The notes under the pieces are model-generated. The model saw only the letters and a list, made by a program, of their open reading frames with translations. It was not told where the DNA came from and did no database searches. Shown piece by piece: positions 41,863 through 49,679 of a stretch of 49,679 nucleotides of DNA (the first letter of the stretch is position 1; every line of letters starts with the position of its first letter). Source of the DNA: Protofrankia sp. CiT1. Lineage in GTDB: Bacteria; Actinomycetota; Actinomycetes; Frankiales; Frankiaceae. The position numbers and the translations under genes are program-made. The stretch covers positions 1 through 49,679 of the forward strand of contig NZ_CAKJTL010000069.1 of NCBI RefSeq assembly GCF_917627385.1, written 5' to 3'.

Positions 41863-42447
41863 GCCGGGAGCGGACCGCGGGGCTGTCTGGTTGATGACCT
41901 GGAACGTCACCGAGAGGGGTGGTATGGACTGCTGGGCGGCGGTCGCCGTGAGCATGTACAGCCCGTTCGGGAACTGTGTTGTGTTCCACGGGAGTTCCTG
42001 CGGCAGGAACAGAAACGGTGGCCCGGTGGCTACGTAGGACATCGAAGCGCTCCCGCTCAGGCGGAACAGGATGGTGCCGGGCGATCCGGAGACCGCGAGC
42101 CCGATCCGGACGACTCCGCTCACGACGCCATTCTGGATGAGCCCGCTCACGATGCTGCCCGAGACGATGCCGGTGAAGCCGAGCAGGGCCGGACTCGCCG
42201 CTGCCGCGCCGCTGGCACGGTCCGACGCAGTCCAGGGTGGGGCAGGTGACGCCGGGGCAGCCGTGTCGGTGCTCGCCGGGACGACGGCCGTCGTGTCGCC
42301 CGGCCGCGCTGCTTCGCCGGTGGTGAGCGTGCTGCCGCCAGCGGCAGGTACTGGATGATGCTGATACCACACCACCAGGACAGGCATGAGCGCGAGGGCG
42401 GTCGCGAACATCGCGATGCCAAGCCCACCTCGCCTCAGCAGTCCCAC
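41860..42447 (-). CDS. membrane-anchored hypothetical protein
   Basis: A protein of about 195 residues. An N-terminal hydrophobic helix (GLGIAMFATALALMPVLVVW) is followed by a Thr/Pro/Ala-rich linker and a strand-rich extracytoplasmic part (IVSGSIVSGLIQNGVVSGVV, PNGLYMLTATAAQQSIPPL). It may be an immunoglobulin-like or adhesive domain; I do not recognise a family. GTG 42447 is the proposed start, because upstream sequence is Arg-rich and unlikely to be coding; an ATG further up (42606) is possible. The TAA stop lies in a degenerate repeat end. Confidence 0.5.
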   Translation of the reverse strand: MGLLRRGGLGIAMFATALALMPVLVVWYQHHPVPAAGGSTLTTGEAARPGDTTAVVPASTDTAAPASPAPPWTASDRASGAAAASPALLGFTGIVSGSIVSGLIQNGVVSGVVRIGLAVSGSPGTILFRLSGSASMSYVATGPPFLFLPQELPWNTTQFPNGLYMLTATAAQQSIPPLSVTFQVINQTAPRSAPG

Positions 42448-42939
42448 CGGCTGGCGTGCCCTTTCCGTCCGTCTGTCCGATTGGTGACAAGCTGACCATA
42501 TCGCCGAACGACATCCCGGCGATGGGCAGCTTCGTGGGCAGACGGTAGGCGGTGGCCGCCAGGACGTCGCGGTGACGCCGAGGCGAGCGCGGGCCCGGCG
42601 GCCCACGCGGATGGCAACGGGCGGATCGGACCTCAGCGCACGGCTCAGCGGCGCTGAGCCGCTCGGTGGTCAGCGACGCCGAGCGGGACGTCCCGGTGGC
42701 CGGGCCGTCAGCCGGCGACGACCATGGGTGTCACGAGGGCGTCGACGGCTTCGGAGCCGGCCTGCTGCTCGCAGGCGCTCCTGCCGCAGGAAATCCGGTC
42801 GACTGCAGCTGCGGTCCACAGCCCAGACGGTAGCGGTCCGGGCGGTCCGCTGGGCTGGTTGTCACAAACCCTTAACTTTACCGGCGGCGTGTCGAGCGCT
42901 GACCGGTCCCCCCACCTGGGGGACCGTCCCAATAGTGTT
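42448..42939. other. intergenic region, no gene recognised
   Basis: About 490 bases between the membrane-anchored protein gene and a family I repeat. It includes an A/T-richer segment near 42860-42890 (TTGTCACAAACCCTTAAC) that could be promoter-like. No conserved protein is visible in any frame. Confidence 0.45.
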
Positions 42940-43102
42940 AGAGCGACCGGCAATAGGGGACGCGGCGTCGCGGGGCTGGGGCACGCACCTCGCGTCGTTG
43001 TCGTCAGTCGGCGCCCAGCACCAGGGCGCCTTCCTCCGCCGCCTCGCGATGCACGCACCCCAGCCCCGCTCCTTGATCCACACCCCTATTGTCGGGCGCT
43101 CT
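42940..43102. repeat. family I inverted-repeat element, full-length copy E
   Basis: A 163-bp element. AGAGCGACCGGCAATAGGGG (42940-42959) faces CCCCTATTGTCGGGCGCTCT (43083-43102), flanked by TTA...TTAG. Its length equals copy A. The interior includes CTCCGCCGCCTCGCGATGC, also present in copies B and F. Confidence 0.88.
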
Positions 43103-43309
43103 TAGTCCGTGTCACCGCGGTCCACGCGGCCGGCCTGGCCGGCTTGGCCGGCTTGGATCATGCTGCGGTCGCCGCGGCGGGGCGGGCCGCGGCTGAAGAT
43201 CCTGCCGGTCATGACAAGCCATGTACCACGAGTGATCGCTTGACACCTGCCGTCGCTCTGAACAGTCTGCACATGCCGGACGTCCGGTGGCTATCGCGGA
43301 GGTCAGGTC

Positions 43310-44413
43310 ATGAGCACATACGGCCACTACGTCATGCCGGCTGGTGGTTCCACCTGGGACGTGCCGATGGCCGGTGCCGCGCGCTTCTCCTGGGAATACG
43401 ACGAAGGCCGTGCCCGGCTGCTGGATCTCTACCAGAAGGGCAAGGACAGGCAGTGGGACGCCGCGACCAGGATTGACTGGTCCGTGGAGGTGGACCCCCA
43501 CCGGGCGCTGGAGCTTCCCGACGACACCATCCCCATCCACGGGCTGCCGGTCTGGGAGAAACTCAGCGAGCGGGAGCGCGGTGAGCTCAGCCGGCATCTG
43601 ACCTCGTGGCAGTTCAGCCAGTTCCTGCATGGCGAGCAGGGCGCGATGATCTGCAGTGCTCGGATCGTCGAGTCGGTGCCGGACATGGACGCGAAGTTCT
43701 ACGCCGCGACCCAGGCGATCGACGAGGCGCGGCACGCCGAGACATACGCCCGTTTCCTGACGGAGAAGATCGGTATCGTTTACCCGATCAATCCCGAACT
43801 GCGGTCGCTGCTCGACTCGACCCTTGGCGACAGCCGGTGGGACATTCCGTACCTGGGTATGCAGGTGCTCATTGAGGGTCTCGCCCTCGCCGCGTTTGGC
43901 GTGCTGCGCGACGCCACGTCCGCCGCGCTGCCGAAGCAGATTCTCGCCTACGTGATGCAGGACGAGGCTCGGCACGTGGCGTTTGGCCGGTTGGTACTGC
44001 GTGACTACTATGCGCAGCTGAGTAGTCGTGAGCGTGCCGAGCGGGAGGAATTCGTCGTTGAAAGCTGCTGGCTGATGCGGGACCGGCTGCGGGGCGCCGA
44101 GGTGTGGGACAACCTCGGATTCGACGTGGCCGCCTGCCTTGCCGCGGTCGAGACGTCCAGTTACATGCGGGTGTTCCGTAAGCTCCTGTTCAGCCGGATT
44201 GTGCCCTGTGTCAGGGATATAGGCCTGTGGGGCGAAAAGGTCCGCGACGCCTATGCGCGGATGGGTGTCCTCGATCTGGCCAGCCTCGACCTGGCGGAGC
44301 TGATGAACGGAGACGAGGCCGTTGCCGACAGCCTCGACCGGGCGCGGGCCGAGGAGGCGGAGCTCGCGGCGCGCAAGCGGCAGGTGGAGCAGACGATCGC
44401 CGCGGCGTTCTGA
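43310..44413 (+). CDS. ferritin-like diiron protein
   Basis: A 367-residue helical protein with a carboxylate-bridged diiron site pattern: FSQFLHGEQGAM, AIDEARHAETY (EARH motif), LIEGLALAAFG and MQDEARHVAFGRLVL (second EARH). This fits the ferritin-like superfamily of diiron oxygenases (AurF or fatty-acid related types); I cannot choose the subtype. The C-terminal helix is charged (RAEEAELAARKRQVEQ). GGAGG precedes ATG 43310. A repeat element lies upstream, and no operon partner is evident. Confidence 0.75.
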   Translation: MSTYGHYVMPAGGSTWDVPMAGAARFSWEYDEGRARLLDLYQKGKDRQWDAATRIDWSVEVDPHRALELPDDTIPIHGLPVWEKLSERERGELSRHLTSWQFSQFLHGEQGAMICSARIVESVPDMDAKFYAATQAIDEARHAETYARFLTEKIGIVYPINPELRSLLDSTLGDSRWDIPYLGMQVLIEGLALAAFGVLRDATSAALPKQILAYVMQDEARHVAFGRLVLRDYYAQLSSRERAEREEFVVESCWLMRDRLRGAEVWDNLGFDVAACLAAVETSSYMRVFRKLLFSRIVPCVRDIGLWGEKVRDAYARMGVLDLASLDLAELMNGDEAVADSLDRARAEEAELAARKRQVEQTIAAAF

Positions 44414-44508
44414 ACTGCCCATCCATGAGGCCAGGTTGTCCAGGCCAGGTTGTCACGTGGGCTGATCGGGAAGCGACCAGGGTGAGCTGGGGTTATCCTC
44501 AACGTATA

Positions 44509-44522
44509 GTTGCATTGGCAAC
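44509..44522. promoter_or_regulatory. inverted repeat upstream of pirin gene
   Basis: GTTGC (44509-44513), ATTG, GCAAC (44518-44522) form a short palindrome in AT-rich sequence (ATAGTTGCATTGGCAACATT), about 30 bases before the pirin ATG. It looks like a MarR-type operator. It is not confirmed. Confidence 0.4.
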
Positions 44523-44549
44523 ATTTAGCTCACTGTCAGGAGGATCGCG

Positions 44550-45533
44550 ATGCCTGCCGTGACCGCCGATACAACCAGCCTGCCGCGTCTTGGGACGCCG
44601 CTCGCCGGTGCCGTTGACCGTCCGGTCCGTTCGGTGACGACGGCGCCGTCGGGCCGTGAGGGCGAAGGCTTCCCCGTGCGCCGGGCCTTCGCCGGTGTCA
44701 GCCTTGCCGATCTTGATCCTTTTGTTCACATGGATCAGATGGGCGAGGTCGAGTACGCGCCGGGCGAGCCAAAGGGCACCCCCTGGCATCCTCACCGGGG
44801 CTTCGAGACCGTCACATACATGATCGATGGGACGTTCCAGCATCAGGACTCCAACGGCGGAGGCGGCGTCATCACCGACGGCGCGACCCAGTGGATGACA
44901 GCGGGCGCGGGGATCCTGCACATCGAGACACCGCCCGAAGAGCTTGTCGTCAGCGGCGGGCTCTTCCACGGCATCCAGCTGTGGGTGAACCTGCCTGGGC
45001 GCGACAAGTTCAGCCCGCCGCGGTACCAGAGCATCGAAGGCGACCGGGTCAGCCTGGTCTCGTCGCCGGACGCGGGGGCGCTGCTGAGACTCATCGCCGG
45101 GGATGTCGGTGGCCATCAGGGCCCCGGCTCCACCCATACTCCGATCGCGGTGGCACATGCGTCGGTGTTCCCCGGCGCTCGGCTGACGGTCCCCTGGAAC
45201 CCCGGCTTCAACGCGCTTGCCTACATCCTCGCGGGTTCGGGACGGGTCGGTGGCGAGGGCCGTCCGGTCGGCCGCGGGCAGCTTGCCGTGTTCGGGCCAG
45301 GTGACCACCTCACGCTCGTCGCTGACGACCCACAGCCTGGGCCGGCCCCGATGCTGGAGGTACTGCTGCTGGGCGGGCAGCCCATACGCGAGCACGTCGA
45401 GATGTACGGGCCGTTCGTGATGAACACCCGTGAGGAGCTGCGCCAAGCGGTGGAGGACTACCAGGCCGGACGCTTGGGCGTCATTCCCGCGAACGCTCTG
45501 ATGCCCCACCGCGCGGCCCAGCGCTCTGGCTGA
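44550..45533 (+). CDS. pirin family protein
   Basis: A 327-residue bicupin. The N-terminal cupin has the pirin pattern PFVHMDQMGEVEYAPGEPKG, PWHPHRGFETVTYMIDG with the metal His pair, then GVITDGATQWMTAGAGILH and a later HGIQLWVNLP. The C-terminal cupin contains AYILAGSGRVGGEG. Pirins may act as quercetinases or redox-sensing cofactors; the real role is unknown. GGAGG lies before ATG 44550. The inverted repeat upstream suggests control by a MarR-type repressor. Confidence 0.88.
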   Translation: MPAVTADTTSLPRLGTPLAGAVDRPVRSVTTAPSGREGEGFPVRRAFAGVSLADLDPFVHMDQMGEVEYAPGEPKGTPWHPHRGFETVTYMIDGTFQHQDSNGGGGVITDGATQWMTAGAGILHIETPPEELVVSGGLFHGIQLWVNLPGRDKFSPPRYQSIEGDRVSLVSSPDAGALLRLIAGDVGGHQGPGSTHTPIAVAHASVFPGARLTVPWNPGFNALAYILAGSGRVGGEGRPVGRGQLAVFGPGDHLTLVADDPQPGPAPMLEVLLLGGQPIREHVEMYGPFVMNTREELRQAVEDYQAGRLGVIPANALMPHRAAQRSG

Positions 45534-45695
45534 GCGGCCCCGGCCGAGCGCCCTGGCAGCGGCCTGGCCCGCTCCTGCCGGAGGTGTCGCGGGCTGACTC
45601 CGCCGGAGGCGGCGCGATCACTGTTCTCCTGTCAAAGTGGCACGAACCGTTTGATGCGCAGATGGACGGTGCCAGCCAGAGGAGGACGGACAGCA
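45534..45695. other. intergenic spacer
   Basis: Spacer between pirin and the dehydrogenase; it holds the ribosome site GGAGG (45681-45685). An in-frame ATG at 45651 could extend the dehydrogenase by 15 residues. No gene seen. Confidence 0.4.
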
Positions 45696-46469
45696 GTGGT
45701 CTCGCTAACCGATCAGGTCGCTATCGTGACGGGCGCAAGCCGGGGCATCGGCTTTGAGGTTGCCAGAGAGCTTGTCCGGGCGGGTGCGAAGGTGAGCCTC
45801 ACCGCTCGCCAGGCGGAACCGCTGGAAGCGGCGGTCGAGGAGCTGGGGGGCGGCGAGGTGGCCCTCGCGGTAGCGGGACGAGCCGATGACCCGCTCCATC
45901 AGCAGGATGCCGTCCGCCGGACCCTTGAGACGTTCGGAAGAATCGACATACTCGTGAACAACACCGGGATCAACCCTGTCCACGCCCCGATGCTCGACGT
46001 CGAACCGGCCGCGGCAATGAAGATCTTTGGTGTCAACGTGCTTGCGCCGCTCGCCTGGATCAGGCTCGTACGGGACGCCTGGATGGGCGAGCACGGTGGC
46101 GCGATCGTCAACATGGCCTCCGTCGCGGGCCTTCGGCCATCGCCGGGTATCGGCCTGTACGGGGTCAGCAAGGCCGCGTTGATCCGTCTGACCAGCGAGC
46201 TCGCGATGGAGCTCAGCCCGGCGATCCGGGTGAACGCGGTCGCGCCCGCCGTGGTGAAGACCAGGTTCGCGACCGCGCTTTTTGCCGGTCGGGAGGACAA
46301 GGTGGCTTCGGCCTACCCGCTGAAGCGGCTCGGGCTGCCCCGCGACGTTGCCGGCGCGGTCACCTTCCTGCTGTCGGACGAGGCTGCGTGGATCACAGGT
46401 CAGACGCTTGTCGTCGACGGCGGTCTCTCGCTGACCGGTGGTGTTGAAGCAAGTGCCCTGGGAGCTTAG
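45696..46469 (+). CDS. short-chain dehydrogenase/reductase
   Basis: A 257-residue Rossmann oxidoreductase: cofactor motif VAIVTGASRGIGFEVA, structural NNTG, catalytic Ser in VNMASVAG, YGVSK with Tyr and Lys. The C-terminal AAWITGQTLVVDGG is typical of fabG-like enzymes. The substrate is unknown. GTG 45696 is favoured by GGAGG about 10 bases upstream; ATG 45651 is possible. The stop TAG (46467-46469) is formed by the first bases of an inverted-repeat element. Confidence 0.88.
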   Translation: MVSLTDQVAIVTGASRGIGFEVARELVRAGAKVSLTARQAEPLEAAVEELGGGEVALAVAGRADDPLHQQDAVRRTLETFGRIDILVNNTGINPVHAPMLDVEPAAAMKIFGVNVLAPLAWIRLVRDAWMGEHGGAIVNMASVAGLRPSPGIGLYGVSKAALIRLTSELAMELSPAIRVNAVAPAVVKTRFATALFAGREDKVASAYPLKRLGLPRDVAGAVTFLLSDEAAWITGQTLVVDGGLSLTGGVEASALGA

Positions 46470-46529
46470 AGCGTGTGTGAGATCGGGCTTTCGATCAGTG
46501 AGCCGGAATGACGATCTCACACGCGCTCT
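46468..46529. repeat. family III inverted-repeat element (62 bp)
   Basis: AGAGCGTGTGTGAGATCG (46468-46485) faces CGATCTCACACGCGCTCT (46512-46529). It lies between TT-A and TTAG, so the TA dinucleotide may be target duplication. It starts inside the SDR stop codon. Its right end also appears at 23463-23482. Confidence 0.8.
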
Positions 46530-46532
46530 TAG

Positions 46533-46696
46533 CGGTCGCCGCTAGAAGTTCGTCCAGGGTCTGCCGGCGCCAGACGGCGCCTCGCCTCGTTGTCGTCGGC
46601 CCAGGTAGAACACCGCTCCTTGGGCCTTCTCCGCCGCACGATGCATCCGTCTGTCATCCGGCACCCCCGAACAACGTCCGGCGGCGACCACTTACT
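46533..46696. repeat. family II element, copy 2 (inverted relative to copy 1)
   Basis: Sequence from GCGGTCGCCGCTAGAAG (about 46533) to GGCGGCGACCACTTA (about 46681-46695) shares an inverted relationship with 36821-36985, including GTCCAGGGTCTGCCGGCGCC. It sits between a family III and a family I element. Confidence 0.6.
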
Positions 46697-46697
46697 T

Positions 46698-46899
46698 AGA
46701 GCGCCCGGCAATAGAGGAGTGGATCAAGGAGTGGGGTTGGGGTGCGTGCATCGCGAGGCGGCGGAGGCAGCCATCGGAGGTGGTGGGTGGCGACTGACGA
46801 GCCGGGTACCCGTGCATCGCGCGGCGATGGACGGGGAGCGATGACGCGAGGTGCGTGCCCCAACCCCGCGACGCGGCGTCCCCTATTGCCCGGCGCTCT
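46698..46899. repeat. family I inverted-repeat element, long copy F (202 bp)
   Basis: AGAGCGCCCGGCAATAGAGG (46698-46717) faces CCCCTATTGCCCGGCGCTCT (46880-46899). It includes the shared GCATCGCGAGGCGGCGGAGG and about 40 extra bases relative to the other copies, and is in the opposite orientation to copy E. Confidence 0.8.
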
Positions 46900-46902
46900 T
46901 AG

Positions 46903-46963
46903 GGCGTGTTTCGCAAGCCGTCTGTCCGGCTCCCCGATCGAACGACGGCTTGCGAAACACGCC
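46903..46963. repeat. GGCGTGTTTC palindrome with perfect 20-bp arms
   Basis: GGCGTGTTTCGCAAGCCGTC (46903-46922) is perfectly inverted at 46944-46963 around a 21-base interior. The ends match the element at 23258-23318, and it directly follows copy F, as that element directly precedes copy B. Confidence 0.85.
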
Positions 46964-47360
46964 GTGGGCCTGTGCCAGCTCTTCGGGGTGAACGAGTCGC
47001 GAATGGGTCGCTCAGGGCGTGCCTCGGGACTGGATTGCCGAGTCCCGGGTAGGGGTGGAGGAGCTACGGGTGTTCGTCCGCAAGATTTTTCACTGACGGA
47101 CGCTGTCAGTAGTCAGGGGTGGCAAATCGGACGTCGGCATACCGCTGCCACGGGCCGGTGCCGCACTGCCGCGCCGGAGTGGTCCACAAAGAAGCCGCTG
47201 CCAGCCGGCCAGCCGTCAGTTGGTCAACTGTCAGTTGGTAAAAATTGGGGCGATCGTGAAGGTTCCCGGGGCCTCGGGCTGATTGGTGGTTTGTTGAGGG
47301 AGAATAGCGCCCGGAGTGTCAGAATATGCCCCGCCGATCTGATCGTGGGGGGATGATCAT
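46964..47360. other. intergenic region upstream of GGDEF-EAL gene
   Basis: About 400 bases without a recognised gene. At about 47215-47245 GTCAGTTGGT occurs twice and CAGTTGGTCAACTG forms a palindrome, followed by A-rich sequence. It is a possible regulator site or promoter for the gene at 47361. Confidence 0.45.
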
Positions 47361-49679
47361 TTGACGACTTCAGTACATGCCGCTCGCCGATTGCGAGTGG
47401 TCCGAGCGGGCCGCGTGGCGCTCCTGGCGGCTGCGGTATTCTTCGTGGCCACCACTCTCGCCGGCCTGCGCGACACATCGATCATAGTCAACGGGGTCGA
47501 TCGCTGGCTCGGCAACTGCTTCAGCCTGGCGGCGGGGGTCATGTGCCTTGTGCGCGCCAATCTTGTGCGTGGTGAACGGGCCGCGTGGGTCGCGATCGGG
47601 GCCGGTCTTCTGTGCTACGGCGCCGGGACGATTTACTTCACGACACGGGTCGCCAATCGCAATCCGCAACTGTCGCCATCGCTGGCCGACGCGGGCTGGT
47701 TGTTGTTCTATATCGCGACATATGTAGCTGTGATTCTGCTGATGCGCAAACGAGTGTCCCGGTTTCATCCCAGCGTCTGGCTTGACGCGCTGGTGGGCGC
47801 TCTCGGGGTGGCGGCGCTTGCCAGCGGCCTGGCTGTCGGTGCCATCGGTAAGGTCCGCGCGACCAATATGTCGACGGTGGAGCTCAATCTCGCCTATCCC
47901 CTTGCCGATCTGATGCTGCTCGTGCTCGTCGTGAGTGTGTTCGGTCTGCTGGGCTGGCGGCTCGAAAGGGTGTGGTATCTCCTCGGCGGTTCGCTGATTA
48001 TCTTTGCGGCCGCCGATACGGTCGTGGTCGGCGAGGTCGCCAGCGGTCACTACTCCCCGGGCGGGCCGGTCGAGGTGCTGTGGGCACTGGCGCTGGTTCT
48101 GCCCGCGTACGCCGCCTGGCAACGGCCGTCGCGGGAGAAGACGGAGGGCCTCGTCGGGTGGGGTGTGCTGGCCATCCCAGCCATCTTCGCGATTGCCGCG
48201 CTTGGGCTCCTGGTCTTCGGAGCGGTAACGCGGCTGCCGCCCGTGACCGTCACGCTCGCGGCCGCCACGGTTCTGGCCGCGCTCGTGCGGACCGGGATCA
48301 CCTTTGCCGAGGTCCGTCAGCTCGCTGAGACCAAGCTGCAGGCCCGCACCGACGAGCTCACCGGGCTGGCCAACCGTCGTGGCTTCTTCGAACGCCTCAA
48401 CGGGCTGGACTCTGGCGCTGGCGCCGGGGCCCGTCGGTTCGCGCTGCTCGTTCTTGATCTTGACCGTTTCAAGGAGATCAACGATTCCCTTGGCCATCCC
48501 GTCGGCGATGATCTGCTGAAGCTCGTCGGGCGGCGGATCGCGGCGGCGCTGCGCCCGGAGGACCTGTTGGCCCGCCTCGGTGGGGATGAGTTCGCCGTGC
48601 TCCTGGAAGATGCGGATGCGGCGGTGGCCAAGATGGTCGCCGAAAGGGTGCTGGCCACGCTCGAGGGCCCCTTCGAGGTCGGCGCGGTCACCCTGCACGT
48701 GGACGCGAGCATCGGGGCCGCGCTCTACCCGGACGACGCGGTCGCCGCGAGCGTTCTGTTGCAGCGAGCGGATGTTGCGATGTACGCGGCCAAAGCCGCC
48801 CGCTCCGGGGTCGAGTACTACCAGCCTGGTGTGGACGTGCACACCCCGGATCGCCTGGACATCATCGAGGCGCTGCGCAGCGGGCTCGGCGAGGATCAGC
48901 TGCGGGTCCATTACCAGATGAAGATCGACCTGCGCACCGGTGGCTGTCATGCGGTGGAGGCGCTCGTGCGGTGGGAACATCCCACCAAGGGCCTTCTCCC
49001 GCCCGATGTGTTCCTGCCCCTGGCCGAGCACACCGGGCTCATGCGTACGCTGACGCTGGAGGTTCTCGGCCTCGCGCTGGGGCAGTCCCGTCGCTGGCGG
49101 GACGCTGGTCTGGACATCGGAGTCGCGGTCAATCTCTCCGCGTCCAATCTGCTCGACACGGCATTCCCGACCGAGGTCGCGGATCTGCTCGCGCTGCACG
49201 GGGTGCCGGCGCGGGCGCTTGAGTTTGAGATCACTGAAACAGCCCTGATGCTTGACCGGATCCGTACCGCGGCCGTGCTCATGGCCCTGCGGGAGATGGG
49301 AATCCACATTGCCGTGGACGATTATGGGACGGGATACTCGTCCCTGTCCTATCTGCGGGAGCTCCCGGTGGATATTCTCAAGCTGGACAAATCTTTTGTC
49401 ATGCACATGGACTCCGATCCGGGGGCGGCGGCGATCGTGCAGTCCACGGTCGGGCTCGCACACTCCCTTGGCCTGCGTATTGTGGTTGAAGGGGTCGAGA
49501 CCGAGAGCACGATGCGGCGTCTGGCCGAGTTTGGTTGTGATCTTGCGCAGGGCTTCTACCTGGGTTGCCCACAGCCCGCCGAGGAGCTGACGCCGCTGCT
49601 CTGGCATCGTAATGATCACCGTTTGTCAGCTGGTTGTGCCGCATTGGCCGTTGAATCGGTGGAGGTGGAGGTGGAGGTG
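47361..49679 (+). CDS. membrane GGDEF-EAL protein (c-di-GMP turnover), partial
   Basis: Partial: 773 codons with no stop before the window ends. The N-terminal about 320 residues hold roughly eight membrane helices (ALLAAAVFFVATTLAG, LADAGWLLFYIATYVAVILL and others), a membrane sensor. The GGDEF domain follows (TDELTGLANRRGFFERL, RPEDLLARLGGDEFAVL) with an inhibitory-site RPED five residues before GGDEF. The EAL domain has VEALVRWEHP, VAVNLSASN, ITETALML, VDDYGTGYSSL and VVEGVET, which appear intact. It may both make and cleave c-di-GMP. TTG 47361 with a G-rich ribosome site (GGGGGG) 8 bases before it is the best start. The C-terminus begins a Val-Glu repeat. Confidence 0.9.
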   Translation, partial: MTTSVHAARRLRVVRAGRVALLAAAVFFVATTLAGLRDTSIIVNGVDRWLGNCFSLAAGVMCLVRANLVRGERAAWVAIGAGLLCYGAGTIYFTTRVANRNPQLSPSLADAGWLLFYIATYVAVILLMRKRVSRFHPSVWLDALVGALGVAALASGLAVGAIGKVRATNMSTVELNLAYPLADLMLLVLVVSVFGLLGWRLERVWYLLGGSLIIFAAADTVVVGEVASGHYSPGGPVEVLWALALVLPAYAAWQRPSREKTEGLVGWGVLAIPAIFAIAALGLLVFGAVTRLPPVTVTLAAATVLAALVRTGITFAEVRQLAETKLQARTDELTGLANRRGFFERLNGLDSGAGAGARRFALLVLDLDRFKEINDSLGHPVGDDLLKLVGRRIAAALRPEDLLARLGGDEFAVLLEDADAAVAKMVAERVLATLEGPFEVGAVTLHVDASIGAALYPDDAVAASVLLQRADVAMYAAKAARSGVEYYQPGVDVHTPDRLDIIEALRSGLGEDQLRVHYQMKIDLRTGGCHAVEALVRWEHPTKGLLPPDVFLPLAEHTGLMRTLTLEVLGLALGQSRRWRDAGLDIGVAVNLSASNLLDTAFPTEVADLLALHGVPARALEFEITETALMLDRIRTAAVLMALREMGIHIAVDDYGTGYSSLSYLRELPVDILKLDKSFVMHMDSDPGAAAIVQSTVGLAHSLGLRIVVEGVETESTMRRLAEFGCDLAQGFYLGCPQPAEELTPLLWHRNDHRLSAGCAALAVESVEVEVEV

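Noticed and set aside
43112-44422. Long minus-strand frame opposite the diiron protein
   Set aside because: The diiron EARH motifs lie on the plus strand, which also has a good ribosome site.
47370-49619. A very long open frame antisense to the GGDEF-EAL gene
   Set aside because: The plus-strand frame has clear GGDEF, EAL and membrane motifs; the antisense frame has none and is a by-product of high GC.

Overview
The window is about 49.7 kb of very GC-rich DNA with GTG and TTG starts, tightly overlapping ATGA/GTGA/TGATG gene junctions, an orn gene next to tRNA-His, an EACC1-caspase-STAND pair and an ohr-ohrR pair. This points to an actinobacterium. The broken transposons and numerous small intergenic palindromes would suit a Frankia-like genome, but that assignment is inference.

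Region 1 (1-6200) is a graveyard. It holds remnants of ISAs1-, IS6- and IS5-type transposases, a twice-frameshifted M4 metalloprotease next to an intact emfourin-like inhibitor gene, a low-GC class 3 lipase, a toxin-antitoxin pair whose toxin tail is encoded by a repeat, and a decayed family 2 glycosyltransferase. Region 2 (6217-13142, minus strand) carries a predicted conflict/cell-suicide module: an EACC1-like small protein followed by a 1525-residue caspase-like / STAND NTPase / transmembrane / WD40 protein. Upstream of it is a lipoprotein with an N,N-dimethylformamidase-like domain. Region 3 (13394-20806) has a possible leader peptide plus PaaI-like thioesterase, then a translationally coupled exopolysaccharide operon: small membrane protein, processive GT2 synthase, membrane-anchored jelly-roll-like protein, UDP-GlcNAc 2-epimerase and secreted DUF2334 deacetylase-like protein. 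It is preceded by a terminator-bearing leader and followed by a giant palindrome. Region 4 holds an unusual histidine kinase (20900-23209) and the sdhC-sdhA-sdhB operon (27048-23483).

Region 5 (27868-29769) is a compact operon of a previously unnoted 35-codon peptide gene, a radical SAM/SPASM-like enzyme and an APH-fold kinase, a candidate peptide-modification (RiPP) system. Region 6 contains hsp20, thiO-thiS-thiG, a polysaccharide deacetylase converging on an aldehyde dehydrogenase with a perfect 20-bp palindrome between them, a NarL-type regulator, two CNNM/CorC-type membrane proteins, ohr-ohrR, tRNA-His, orn, a membrane-anchored protein, a diiron ferritin-like protein, a pirin, an SDR and a partial GGDEF-EAL protein.

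Three families of short inverted-repeat elements (MITE-like, ends AGAGCG...CGCTCT next to a TA) recur across the window. They sit strikingly often exactly at stop codons, and in two genes they encode the protein's C-terminus. The strongest novelty candidates are the peptide-radical SAM-kinase operon, the EACC1-caspase-STAND module, and the stop-codon-associated repeat family.
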